Of a stretch of 64,000 bases of DNA, positions 24,241-32,020 are shown one piece after another. The translations under genes were made by a program, and so were the position numbers. The notes below the pieces were generated by a model. The model made no database searches. It saw only the letters and a program-made list of their open reading frames with translations, and had not been told where the DNA came from. Position 1 is the stretch's first letter. The number at the start of each line of letters is the position of its first letter. Source of the DNA: Caldilineaceae bacterium. GTDB taxonomy: Bacteria; Chloroflexota; Anaerolineae; Caldilineales; Caldilineaceae. The stretch lies in contig JALHQH010000043.1 in NCBI GenBank assembly GCA_022842065.1, positions 1 through 64,000 on the forward strand, written 5' to 3'.

Positions 24241-26838
24241 ATGAACTTTAAACTCAACGGCCAAACGATCGACTATACCGGCGACCCAGAATTGTCACTG
24301 CTACACTATCTGCGCGACCAACAGGGTATCACCTCGCCCAAGGATGGCTGCGCGCCACAGGCGGCCTGTGGCTGCTGCGCAGTCCAGATTGATGACAAGG
24401 CGGTGCTCTCCTGTGTCACGCCGATGAAGAAGGTGGCGGGCAGCAGTGTGATCACCACCGAGGGGATGAGTGACTACTATCAAGAGACCTTTGCCAACGC
24501 CTTTGTCGAAAAGGGCGGCGTGCAATGTGGCTTCTGTATCCCCGGCATTGTGATGCAATCCAAGGTGCTGCTGGACAAGAACCCGAATCCCAGCCGTGAC
24601 GAGGTGGCAAAAGTGCTCACCCCGCATCTCTGCCGCTGCACCGGCTACAAGAAGATCATTGACGCAGTGCTCTATGCCGCCGACGCACTGCGCGCGGAAG
24701 AGGAGCTGCCCCAGCCCACCGGCACCGGCAAAGTCGGCACCCGCCACCCACGCTATGATGCCAAGGCCGCGGTGCTGGGTCAACGCCCCTATGTGGCCGA
24801 TATGAAGCTGGATGGCATGCTCTATGGTGCGCTCAAATTTAGCGATCATCCCCGCGCCAATGTGCTGAAAATTGATACCAGCGCGGCGGCTGCGATGCCC
24901 GGCGTGATCAGGATCTTCACGGCTAAGGATGTCCCCGGCGACAAGACCATCGGCCTGATCAAACAGGATTGGCCCTTGATGATCGACGAAGGCGAGGTGA
25001 CCCACTACATCGGTGATGTGTTAGCCGGGGTGGTGGCGGAGAGCGAAGCACTGGCCCGTCAGGCCGCCGAGGCCATTATGGTTGAGTATGAAGTATTGCC
25101 GCCGGTGGTTGATTGCCACGCGGCGCTGCAGGCGGACAGTCCACAGGTCCACCCGTGGGGCAATGTGCTGTCGCATATGGAGATTAAACGCGGCGATGCC
25201 GACGCGGCGTTGGCGAATTCGGCATATGTCGCGACTGGCGTCTACCAAACGCAGACGATTGAACATGGCTTTATGGAGCCAGAGTGTTGCATCGCCCGGC
25301 CATTGGTGGTGGGTGAGCCAGGGGCCGGGGTGGAAGTTTTTTCGCAAGGCCAGGGCATCTACGAAGACCAGAAGCAGATTGCCAAGTTGCTGGGCATGGG
25401 GCTGGACAAGGTGCGGGTCCAACTCGTCCCCAATGGCGGCGGCTTTGGCGGCAAAGAAGATTTGACGGTGCAGGGCCACGCTGCGCTCTTTGCCTATCAT
25501 CTGCAACGGCCTGTACGCGTAGCCCTCACCCGTGACGAGTCGATCTGTATGCACCCCAAACGCCATCCCTTGTGGATGGACTACGCGTTGGGCTGTGATG
25601 GGGAGGGCAAATTGACGGCGGTGCGCGCGCGTGTGATCGGCGACAGTGGCGCTTATGCCTCGGTCGGCATGAAGGTGCTGGAACGTGCGGCCGGCCATGC
25701 GACGGGGGCCTATCATGTGCCGATTGTCGATGTGGAGAGCACCGCTGTCTACACGAACAACATCCCCAACGGGGCCATGCGCGGCTTTGGCGTCAACCAG
25801 GCGACCTTTGCCCTGGAGAGTTGCATTGACGAACTCTGCGAAAAGGGCGGCTTTGACCGTTGGCAATTCCGCTATGACAACGCGCTGACTGAAGGCTCGA
25901 CCACTTCGACGGGGCAGGTGCTCAAGGGCGGTACCGGCGTGCGTGCCACGCTGGAAGCGGTAAAGGAAGAATTTTACAACGCCAAGTTTGCCGGCCTTGC
26001 CTGTGGCATCAAAAACACGGGCATTGGCAACGGCATGCCCGACGCGTCAAGCGTGCGCATTACCGTCAAGGCCGCGGATCAGGTGGTCATCGAGCATGGC
26101 TGGACCGAGATGGGCCAGGGTATCAACACGATGGCGGTGCAGATGCTGGTGGAAGAGACCGGCATTGATCCCAACGCAATTGAAGTGCGCATTGACACCG
26201 ACGCCGGCACCTTTACCGGCATGACCACCGCCTCGCGCGCGACTTCGCTGTTGGGCAATGCGATCCTCAATGCCGCCGAAAAGATGCGGGCCGACCTGGC
26301 GACGCAACCCTTGGCCGATCTGGTCGGCAAGGTTTATATGGGCGAATGGATTGTTGACTGGACGACCAAACCGGGCTATCAGAATGCGCAGGGCGAAGAG
26401 ATCACCCACTACTCCTATTCCTACGCCACCCAGTTGGTGATCCTCGACGACGACGGCCAGGTGGAAAAGGTGACCGCCGCGCATGACGCTGGGCGTATTA
26501 TCAACCCGACCCTGTTTGAGGGACAGATCGAAGGCTCGATCCACATGGGCTTGGGCTATGCGATCAGTGAAGATCTCCCTTATGAAGGCGGCCGCCCCAA
26601 GAGCACCATGCTGCGCAAATGTGGCATTCTACGTGCCAAGGAGATGCCAGAGATGGAGGTCATCGGTATCGAGGTGCCCGATCCACATGGCGCGTATGGG
26701 TTGAAGGGGGTCGGCGAAATTGGGCTGGTGCCGACGGCAGGCGCGGTGGCGAATGCACTCTACCAGTTTGACAAAGAGCGGCGCTACCAATTGCCCATGC
26801 GACTGCCGAAGAAACGACGGGTAACAAACGGGGCATAG
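24241..26838 (+). CDS. One-chain molybdenum hydroxylase (selenium-dependent xanthine dehydrogenase-like)
   Basis: This 865-residue protein fuses a [2Fe-2S] unit to a molybdopterin domain without an FAD domain, the architecture of the TIGR03311-type enzymes. The N-terminal plant-type cluster uses C37, C43, C46 and C58, and the helical cluster uses CGFC (96-99) and CRC (131-133). The molybdenum part shows GQGIYEDQKQIAK, GGGFGGKED, AMRGFGVNQ, EMGQGINTMA and the C-terminal GVGEIGLVP with the catalytic Glu near 826. Family members hydroxylate purines or other N-heterocycles. In other genomes they sit with selenium or molybdenum maturation genes; none is present here, so selenium use is uncertain. 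AAGGAACAATTAGCT precedes the ATG. The gene is monocistronic with its own promoter. Confidence 0.87.
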   Translation: MNFKLNGQTIDYTGDPELSLLHYLRDQQGITSPKDGCAPQAACGCCAVQIDDKAVLSCVTPMKKVAGSSVITTEGMSDYYQETFANAFVEKGGVQCGFCIPGIVMQSKVLLDKNPNPSRDEVAKVLTPHLCRCTGYKKIIDAVLYAADALRAEEELPQPTGTGKVGTRHPRYDAKAAVLGQRPYVADMKLDGMLYGALKFSDHPRANVLKIDTSAAAAMPGVIRIFTAKDVPGDKTIGLIKQDWPLMIDEGEVTHYIGDVLAGVVAESEALARQAAEAIMVEYEVLPPVVDCHAALQADSPQVHPWGNVLSHMEIKRGDADAALANSAYVATGVYQTQTIEHGFMEPECCIARPLVVGEPGAGVEVFSQGQGIYEDQKQIAKLLGMGLDKVRVQLVPNGGGFGGKEDLTVQGHAALFAYHLQRPVRVALTRDESICMHPKRHPLWMDYALGCDGEGKLTAVRARVIGDSGAYASVGMKVLERAAGHATGAYHVPIVDVESTAVYTNNIPNGAMRGFGVNQATFALESCIDELCEKGGFDRWQFRYDNALTEGSTTSTGQVLKGGTGVRATLEAVKEEFYNAKFAGLACGIKNTGIGNGMPDASSVRITVKAADQVVIEHGWTEMGQGINTMAVQMLVEETGIDPNAIEVRIDTDAGTFTGMTTASRATSLLGNAILNAAEKMRADLATQPLADLVGKVYMGEWIVDWTTKPGYQNAQGEEITHYSYSYATQLVILDDDGQVEKVTAAHDAGRIINPTLFEGQIEGSIHMGLGYAISEDLPYEGGRPKSTMLRKCGILRAKEMPEMEVIGIEVPDPHGAYGLKGVGEIGLVPTAGAVANALYQFDKERRYQLPMRLPKKRRVTNGA

Positions 26839-26850
26839 AGTAAGAAATTT

Positions 26851-26910
26851 ATCCACGAAGACATACGAAGATTGTCTTTTCTTCGTGCAACTTCGTCTGT
26901 CTTCGTGGAT
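26851..26910. terminator. Inverted repeat downstream of the molybdenum hydroxylase
   Basis: A 13-bp perfect outer stem (26851-26863 with 26898-26910) extends inward imperfectly through CGAAG-type units. It starts 13 bases after the stop codon and probably ends the transcript. Confidence 0.6.
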
Positions 26911-27033
26911 CATTAAAGTAACGATACGATTGTCTTTATCACCACTGTCCGTTAGGGGCATTTGTGCGAAAGTGATAGAACTATTTTTCACTTGGTTGAG
27001 CGGTGCGAATGAGTAGCGTTTGGGGGAGGGGTG

Positions 27034-27144
27034 ATGAGCACCACACTGTATGAAACCGATTTTTATGCCTGGACCCAACAACAGGCGAGCTTAACTTATC
27101 GCTATGCGGCAGCAGAAGTGCTTAAACGAAGCTTCTGGCCATGA
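27034..27144 (+). pseudogene. DUF29 N-terminal remnant overlapping the ctaG start
   Basis: The frame starts MSTTLYETDFYAWTQQQAS, the hallmark start of DUF29 family proteins (normally about 150 residues). After about 20 residues it diverges and ends at codon 36. Its TGA overlaps the ATG of the next gene in the arrangement ATGA, and GGGGAGGGGTG precedes its own ATG. It looks like a DUF29 gene whose body was lost by deletion. The surviving start may now act as a leader peptide coupled to the downstream gene. Confidence 0.65.
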
Positions 27145-28031
27145 ATTTGTCGAGCGGACTCATTCGACTGGTGATCGTGGGCTTGGTGCTGCTTATCGGC
27201 AGCGCCTACTGGCGGGGCTGGCAACGGTTAAGACGCAGTGGGACACCACTTGCCACCCCTGCACGCCTCAGTCTGCTGATCAACAGCCTGCTGCTGATCT
27301 TATTGGCGACCTTGCCGCCGCTCTATACGCTCAGCCACTCGCTGCTTTATGTGCGGGCGCTACAAAAAATTATGGTGGCGATGGTGGCGGCCCCGATGTT
27401 TTGGTTAGCCTGTCCGCTGCATGTCATCTTGCGTGGGCTGGCGTTTGAACGGCGGCAGCACTTTATGCGCTGGTTAGCACCCACAAGTTGGGGTGGCCGG
27501 TTAACCCACGTCCTGGGCCAACCGGCCCTGGCATGGCTCTTTTATGTCTGTGCAATTGTGATCTGGCATGATAGCGCCGTGGTTGATTGGAGCATGCGCG
27601 CGCCCCTGCGCCACTACCTCACTTTGATGGTGCTATTCGTAGCAGCGCTGCTCTACTGGGTACAGATTACCGGCACCGGGCTCTACACAAAGGCGAAACT
27701 GCCGGGGTGGATGCTCTTCGTCTACGCGGTGGGGGTTGAGATCCCGAATATGACGGCGGGCGTGACGATTGCCTATAGCAGTGCGCCCCTTTACAACCAC
27801 TATGCGGCGCTGCACACAGCGCGGGGCACCAGCGTGATCGACGACCAGATGATCAGCGGTGGACTTGTCTGGTTTATGGGGAGCGTGGTCTTCTTTTCGA
27901 GCGCGGTGATGATCGTCAACCGCCTGTTCAAGGCGAACAAAGGGGATGGGGCGGATCATCATCCAGATTGGGATTCAGAAGAGCGCATGATCGCGCCAGG
28001 ATTAGAGCATCGCCTGGACGAGAAGCGTTAA
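27141..28031 (+). CDS. ctaG: CtaG/caa3-type cytochrome c oxidase assembly membrane protein
   Basis: The 296-residue polytopic protein has about seven hydrophobic helices and matches the caa3_CtaG family. Features include TPARLSLLINSLLL, an L-P-P-L-Y-T-L-S-H-S loop, a histidine within IVIWHDSAV and EIPNMTAGVTIAY, with a charged cytoplasmic tail. CtaG proteins help copper delivery or assembly of caa3-type oxidases. No oxidase subunit gene is in the window, so it acts at a distance or has another role. Its ATG overlaps the stop of the DUF29 remnant by 4 bases. An intrinsic terminator overlaps its stop codon. Confidence 0.85.
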   Translation: MNLSSGLIRLVIVGLVLLIGSAYWRGWQRLRRSGTPLATPARLSLLINSLLLILLATLPPLYTLSHSLLYVRALQKIMVAMVAAPMFWLACPLHVILRGLAFERRQHFMRWLAPTSWGGRLTHVLGQPALAWLFYVCAIVIWHDSAVVDWSMRAPLRHYLTLMVLFVAALLYWVQITGTGLYTKAKLPGWMLFVYAVGVEIPNMTAGVTIAYSSAPLYNHYAALHTARGTSVIDDQMISGGLVWFMGSVVFFSSAVMIVNRLFKANKGDGADHHPDWDSEERMIAPGLEHRLDEKR

Positions 28032-28070
28032 TCGACATTGCACAGTCGTGTCCTGTGCAATGTCGATTTT
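28030..28070 (+). terminator. Intrinsic terminator after ctaG
   Basis: A 16-bp perfect stem (28030-28045 with 28053-28068), a 7-nt loop and a terminal TTTT run follow directly at the stop codon. It is one of the clearest terminators in the window. Confidence 0.85.
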
Positions 28071-28080
28071 ACGATTAGGC

Positions 28081-28779
28081 TCAAATCTCCGGTTCAATCC
28101 CGGCGGCGCGTAATTGGGCGGCTAGCCGGTCTGCCCGTCTACGCTGTTCATCACCGGTTGCAATCAAGCGGCCATCCAAATCAGTCCACCGCAACCAGGT
28201 GGCCGAACGCCCTTCAAATTCCCCCTCCCACAGCGTCAACCCAAGGCCAATTTCGGGAAAGCGATAAATGGTGGCAGACTCCATCTGGTGATAACCAAAG
28301 CCATTGAGTAGGTAAATGGCTAATGTTTCATCCTGGATTTGGTGCTCCGGATCTAAAACAACGTAAATCGGTACACGCATCTGTTCATACCGACGGTACT
28401 TTTCGTTTAACTCATTGCCTTTAGTGTTGGAGACAATTTCCACCACCAAATCAGGCGTTTTGCCGAGCTGCCAGACGGCGTATGACCGTCCCTCCATGCT
28501 CCACCAATCTGCGGGCATCACTACATCTAAACTGAGCAGCACATCCGGCACAATCGCCGGATTTTGATTGACCATGAAGAGCCCCACATTGGCGGTGACC
28601 AGAAATGGCCGATTGTCGCCGGGACCAGCCCACGAAGTATAGATCGGCTCCGTTAACAAACGTTGTTGCTTCTCGGAAAATAGGTTTATGGAAGTTTCTG
28701 CTTCGGTAATAAGATGAGCGGTCTCGACAAAGATCAGCGTTTCGTCACCCGTCACGTTCTCTAAAACGGCTACGGTCAT
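28081..28779 (-). CDS. Uma2 family (DUF820) putative endonuclease
   Basis: The ATG at 28779 follows AAAAGGATCAACT and gives 232 residues; a longer frame upstream lacks a ribosome site. The protein has the PD-(D/E)XK-like core of Uma2 proteins: VPDVLLSLDV, then TPDLVVEIVSNTKGNE with the E-x-V, then KYRRYEQMRVPIYVVLDPE, and the usual GLGLTLWEGEFEG. The C terminus is the helical tail DEQRRRADRLAAQLRAAGIEPE. The family is massively expanded in cyanobacteria and Chloroflexota; its biological role is unknown. It lies downstream of the sugar ABC operon on the same strand but is separated by 170 bases. Confidence 0.87.
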   Translation of the reverse strand: MTVAVLENVTGDETLIFVETAHLITEAETSINLFSEKQQRLLTEPIYTSWAGPGDNRPFLVTANVGLFMVNQNPAIVPDVLLSLDVVMPADWWSMEGRSYAVWQLGKTPDLVVEIVSNTKGNELNEKYRRYEQMRVPIYVVLDPEHQIQDETLAIYLLNGFGYHQMESATIYRFPEIGLGLTLWEGEFEGRSATWLRWTDLDGRLIATGDEQRRRADRLAAQLRAAGIEPEI

Positions 28780-28949
28780 AGTTGATCCTTTTCCACAAAT
28801 GCCACGCCTCTTATACCGCATAGTTTACCATAAAAGCGCAGCATTGGACAGCAAAAAGCGGTGACAGCGATCAGCGAACTTGTCAGTTCCTGGCGGCTGT
28901 CACCGCTTTAAAGGAGCAATGCGCATATTGAACGAATTCAACAGGTCGT

Positions 28950-29714
28950 TTAAGTGCGACGTTCGGCGGCGTCGCGCAATTTGGCGATGGTGATCGCCGG
29001 TTCGCTGTAGCGGGTGGTGGCGATTTCGACGCTGTAACAGCCCTGGTAGTTGGTAGCGTAGAGCGCGTCGACCATTTTTTCCAACGATTCATCGCTGATG
29101 CCCGTCGAGAAGTGGGTATGCATCGTCCACGGGGCAACCAAAGCATCACCCGCATCCTGGTCTGCGTCATGCCAGCGGCCAACATGCAGCAGTAACCCAA
29201 AACCTGGATGGTCAACCGCTTCGCAGAGTTGTTTCATATTCGCGGCCACCATCTCGGCACCCCAGTGATTCTCCGGCCCAATGCGATAGCCAGTGTCATA
29301 GGCGCGCTGTGCCCACTCGCGATATTGGGGCACGATTAGATCGAGTTGTTCATCGGTCCAGCCGCGTTCGTCACGCGTGCCGCCGGCATCAAGCCGGACA
29401 GTCTGCGCGCCTAAAAATTCGGCGGCTTCAATATTGGCCAGGGCGTTCTTGCGATTGGCGGTGCGCGCATCGGCTTCATTTTCCCAGATGTGGGCGCGAT
29501 CAATACAAATATTCGCAATCGTCAGCCCGCGCTCGGCAACCGCCGCTTTGACCTTGGTCAGATACTCTTTATCCAGCGAGGCAAAGGTCCCATGCCAGAG
29601 ATCGGCGGTGGTCAGGCCGTAGCGATATTTGACCGCTTCGAGATAACCAAAGGTATCCATGATCCCGGCCCGGGTCATTTGGTGGAAGGTGTAGGAACAG
29701 ATTGAGATGTTCAT
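28950..29714 (-). CDS. Sugar phosphate isomerase/epimerase (xylose isomerase-like TIM barrel)
   Basis: The 254-residue protein is of the AP endonuclease family 2/IolE-type TIM barrel group. Likely metal ligands are in IGPENHWG (Glu), LLLHVGRWHDA (His), HTHFS (His) and the final VEIA (Glu). Members isomerise or epimerise sugars, inosose or hydroxypyruvate using a divalent metal. The gene starts 11 bases after the stop of the upstream ABC permease, so it belongs to the same operon and probably acts on the imported sugar or its derivative. The exact substrate is unknown. Confidence 0.85.
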   Translation of the reverse strand: MNISICSYTFHQMTRAGIMDTFGYLEAVKYRYGLTTADLWHGTFASLDKEYLTKVKAAVAERGLTIANICIDRAHIWENEADARTANRKNALANIEAAEFLGAQTVRLDAGGTRDERGWTDEQLDLIVPQYREWAQRAYDTGYRIGPENHWGAEMVAANMKQLCEAVDHPGFGLLLHVGRWHDADQDAGDALVAPWTMHTHFSTGISDESLEKMVDALYATNYQGCYSVEIATTRYSEPAITIAKLRDAAERRT

Positions 29715-29725
29715 GAGATACGTAA

Positions 29726-30670
29726 TTAGCCTTTCAAGCCAGTGACAGAGATGCCTTCAATAAAAGTGCGTTGCGCAAAAAAGAAGGCGAGAAAGATGGG
29801 TAAGGTAATCAGAGAACTGACCGCCATCAAATAGGGATAGGCCAACTGGCGATTGCCGATTTCGGCCACGGCATTGCGCAACCGTTGCACGCCCAGCGCC
29901 AGCACCCATTTCTCTTCAATATTAACATAAATCAGCGGACCAAGATAATCATTCCACGCATCCATAAAGGTGAAGAGCGCCACAACAGCCAGGGCCGGCA
30001 CCGAGAGCGGCAGGATAATGCGGAACATAATTTGCAACTCGTTCGCGCCATCGATCTTAGCCGCATCCGAAAGTTCGGTGGGGATACCCAGGAAGAACTG
30101 ACGGAGGAGAAAGATAAAGAACGCATTCCCGAAGAAATTAGGCACGACCAAGGGGAGGAAGGTGTTGAGCCAACCGATCTGTTTAAAGATAATAAAGAGC
30201 GGCACCAGGCGCACCCAGCCCGGGATCATGAGCGTGGCCAAAACTAGGGCAAAAAGGGTGTCACGCCCGATCCAGCGCAGGCGGGAGAAGGAATAGGCGA
30301 CCAAACACGAAGAGAGCACAGCCCCAAAGGTGGCCGGCAGGGCATAGAGCACCACCGTGTTGTAGGTGAAGAGCCAGTAGTTTTCCGCATTCCAGGCATC
30401 CCAGAAATTATTCCACTGCTGCGGGACGGGAAACCAAACCGGCGGCACCGTATAGACCATCGTATCGGTCTTGACCGCCGACGAGAGCATCCAGTAGAAG
30501 GGCAAGAGGAAGGTCACGGTCAGCACCAGCAGCACCAGATATTTGAGGATCTCAACAACCACTCCCGTAATGGTCAACGCCTGCCGCTGACGGCGGTCCG
30601 CGCGGCGAAGTGTCGCCGCCGCCCCACTGGTAGCTGTGGAAGCAGGTTGAGATGCGCGTTGAGTTGCCAT
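29726..30670 (-). CDS. Carbohydrate ABC transporter permease (MalG type)
   Basis: The 314-residue protein has six predicted membrane helices. The cytoplasmic EAA loop SDAAKIDGANELQIMFRIILP contacts the ATPase. The N terminus is longer than in MalG and is basic and Ala/Thr-rich. AAGGAGAATGACGAGCT precedes the ATG. It is the second permease of a binding protein-permease-permease-isomerase operon on the minus strand. Confidence 0.92.
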   Translation of the reverse strand: MATQRASQPASTATSGAAATLRRADRRQRQALTITGVVVEILKYLVLLVLTVTFLLPFYWMLSSAVKTDTMVYTVPPVWFPVPQQWNNFWDAWNAENYWLFTYNTVVLYALPATFGAVLSSCLVAYSFSRLRWIGRDTLFALVLATLMIPGWVRLVPLFIIFKQIGWLNTFLPLVVPNFFGNAFFIFLLRQFFLGIPTELSDAAKIDGANELQIMFRIILPLSVPALAVVALFTFMDAWNDYLGPLIYVNIEEKWVLALGVQRLRNAVAEIGNRQLAYPYLMAVSSLITLPIFLAFFFAQRTFIEGISVTGLKG

Positions 30671-30765
30671 AGCTCGTCATTCTCCTTGAACAGGCTGTTA
30701 CTCTTAGTATATATCCAAAAATTCTCTGTTCTCATTGAGCACAACCAAATTTTTGGATAAGTCCT
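30671..30765. other. Short spacer with a 10-bp hairpin between permease genes
   Basis: TCCAAAAATT (30714-30723) pairs with AATTTTTGGA (30748-30757). The stem is A/T-rich and could moderate expression of distal genes within the operon. Confidence 0.5.
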
Positions 30766-31683
30766 TTAGCGCGAAGCACCGGCATAGTAGACCAGGCGAC
30801 CCGACGCACGGAACAAAAGCGTTGTAAAGATAATAATCACCACAAAGAGCAACCAGGCTAAGGCGTTCGCTTTACCCATGCGCAAAAAGACAAAGGCATT
30901 GCGATAAAGAAAGAGCGAATAAAATTCAGTCGCCTGATTCGGTCCGCCCTGCGTTAAGAGCCACGGTAAGGTGAAATATTGAAAACCACCAATAAAACTC
31001 ATCACCATGTTAAAGAGAATCACCGGGCTAACCATCGGGATCGTCACATGCCAGAGCCGGCGCAACGCGTTAGCGCCATCCATCGTCGCTGCTTCATAGA
31101 GTGTACGCGGCACGTCTTGCAGGGTCGCGAGGAAAATTACCATTGCCGCGCCCTGTGCCCACATATGGACCGCCACCAACGTAGGTTTGACGATATCGGG
31201 ATTAGAGAGAAAAGGCACAATCGGCAGGCCAATGAACTGTAGCGTGGCATTGATCGCCCCATATTGGACATTGAGCAGGAATTGCCAGACAAAGGCGGTC
31301 ACGACCACGGGGACAATCGAAGGAAAGAAGAAAACCGCTCGGAAGAAAGAGCGCCCAACAATGTTGGTATTGAGTAACAAGGCCATCAAAAAGGCCGAAA
31401 GCACGCCTAATGGTGTGCTAAAGATCACCCACCAGACGGTGTTGTAGACGACGGTGCGAAAATCTTCGTCATCGGTGATCAGATTGACATAGTTGTCCAG
31501 GCCAATAAAAACGGGTGGCCGCAGCAGGTCATAGCGGGTAAAGCTATAATAAAACGAGGAGACAATCGGAATTAGGGTAAAGCCCAGGAAGCCAATGATC
31601 CAGGGCGAGGCAAAGAGCAGGCCAACCATTAAGTCGCGGCGGTCGCTGCCCGTCATCTGGCGCAGTCGCGCAAATCCACTCAT
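30766..31683 (-). CDS. Carbohydrate ABC transporter permease (MalF type)
   Basis: The 305-residue polytopic protein carries the EAA loop YEAATMDGANALRRLWHVTIP and the typical N-terminal segment LLFASPWIIGFLGFTLIPI. GAGGAAAACGCT precedes the ATG. It pairs with the MalG-type permease downstream and the binding protein upstream. The ATP-hydrolysing subunit is missing from this locus and is presumably a shared MsmK-like ATPase encoded elsewhere. Confidence 0.92.
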   Translation of the reverse strand: MSGFARLRQMTGSDRRDLMVGLLFASPWIIGFLGFTLIPIVSSFYYSFTRYDLLRPPVFIGLDNYVNLITDDEDFRTVVYNTVWWVIFSTPLGVLSAFLMALLLNTNIVGRSFFRAVFFFPSIVPVVVTAFVWQFLLNVQYGAINATLQFIGLPIVPFLSNPDIVKPTLVAVHMWAQGAAMVIFLATLQDVPRTLYEAATMDGANALRRLWHVTIPMVSPVILFNMVMSFIGGFQYFTLPWLLTQGGPNQATEFYSLFLYRNAFVFLRMGKANALAWLLFVVIIIFTTLLFRASGRLVYYAGASR

Positions 31684-31736
31684 AGCGTTTTCCTCATGCC
31701 CACAGTCGAGCCGAAAAAGTTAACCAACAGGGGATT

Positions 31737-31809
31737 TATACCAGCGGTTGTCATAATTTGACATTTTTACTCGTGTAGAAAATGTTAAATTATGACAGAG
31801 CCAAGTATA
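31737..31809. mobile_element. 73-bp palindromic MITE-like element, copy 2
   Basis: An 18-bp stem (31750-31767 with 31779-31796, one G-T wobble) encloses the same TACTCGTGTAG loop as copies 1 and 3. The outer ends are swapped relative to copy 1: TATACCAGCGGTT on the left and AGAGCCAAGTATA on the right. Confidence 0.8.
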
Positions 31810-31865
31810 TGAAGGGTAAAGAATAGCTGCGGCAAATCCGGTCCGCCGTGAGCTGAAGCCCCACG

Positions 31866-31955
31866 GCTACTAGCAGCGCCCGCTAAAGCGGGCTGTAATC
31901 GGTGAAAAGTCCGCTTTAGCGGGTGCTGCTAGTAGCCCGGCGATTGATCGCCGGG
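31866..31955. repeat. Double hairpin upstream of the MalF-type permease gene
   Basis: Bases 31866-31891 pair with 31911-31936 with a single mismatch. A second stem, CCCGGCGAT with ATCGCCGGG (31936-31944 and 31947-31955), abuts it. Both are inside the ABC operon. Confidence 0.75.
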
Positions 31956-32020
31956 CGGTCTTTGTATACCGAATTTACGGCTTAACTTTCTTCAATGCCA
32001 ATGTTCAACCGGTCAGCCGA

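Larger units (their letters stand above)
31684..32020. other. Intergenic region with element copy 2 and further hairpins
   Basis: Between the binding protein gene and the first permease lie the 73-bp element copy 2 (31737-31809), a 26-bp near-perfect stem (31866-31936) and a 9-bp stem (31936-31955). No gene is seen. These structures could attenuate the transcript so that the binding protein is made in excess. Confidence 0.65.
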
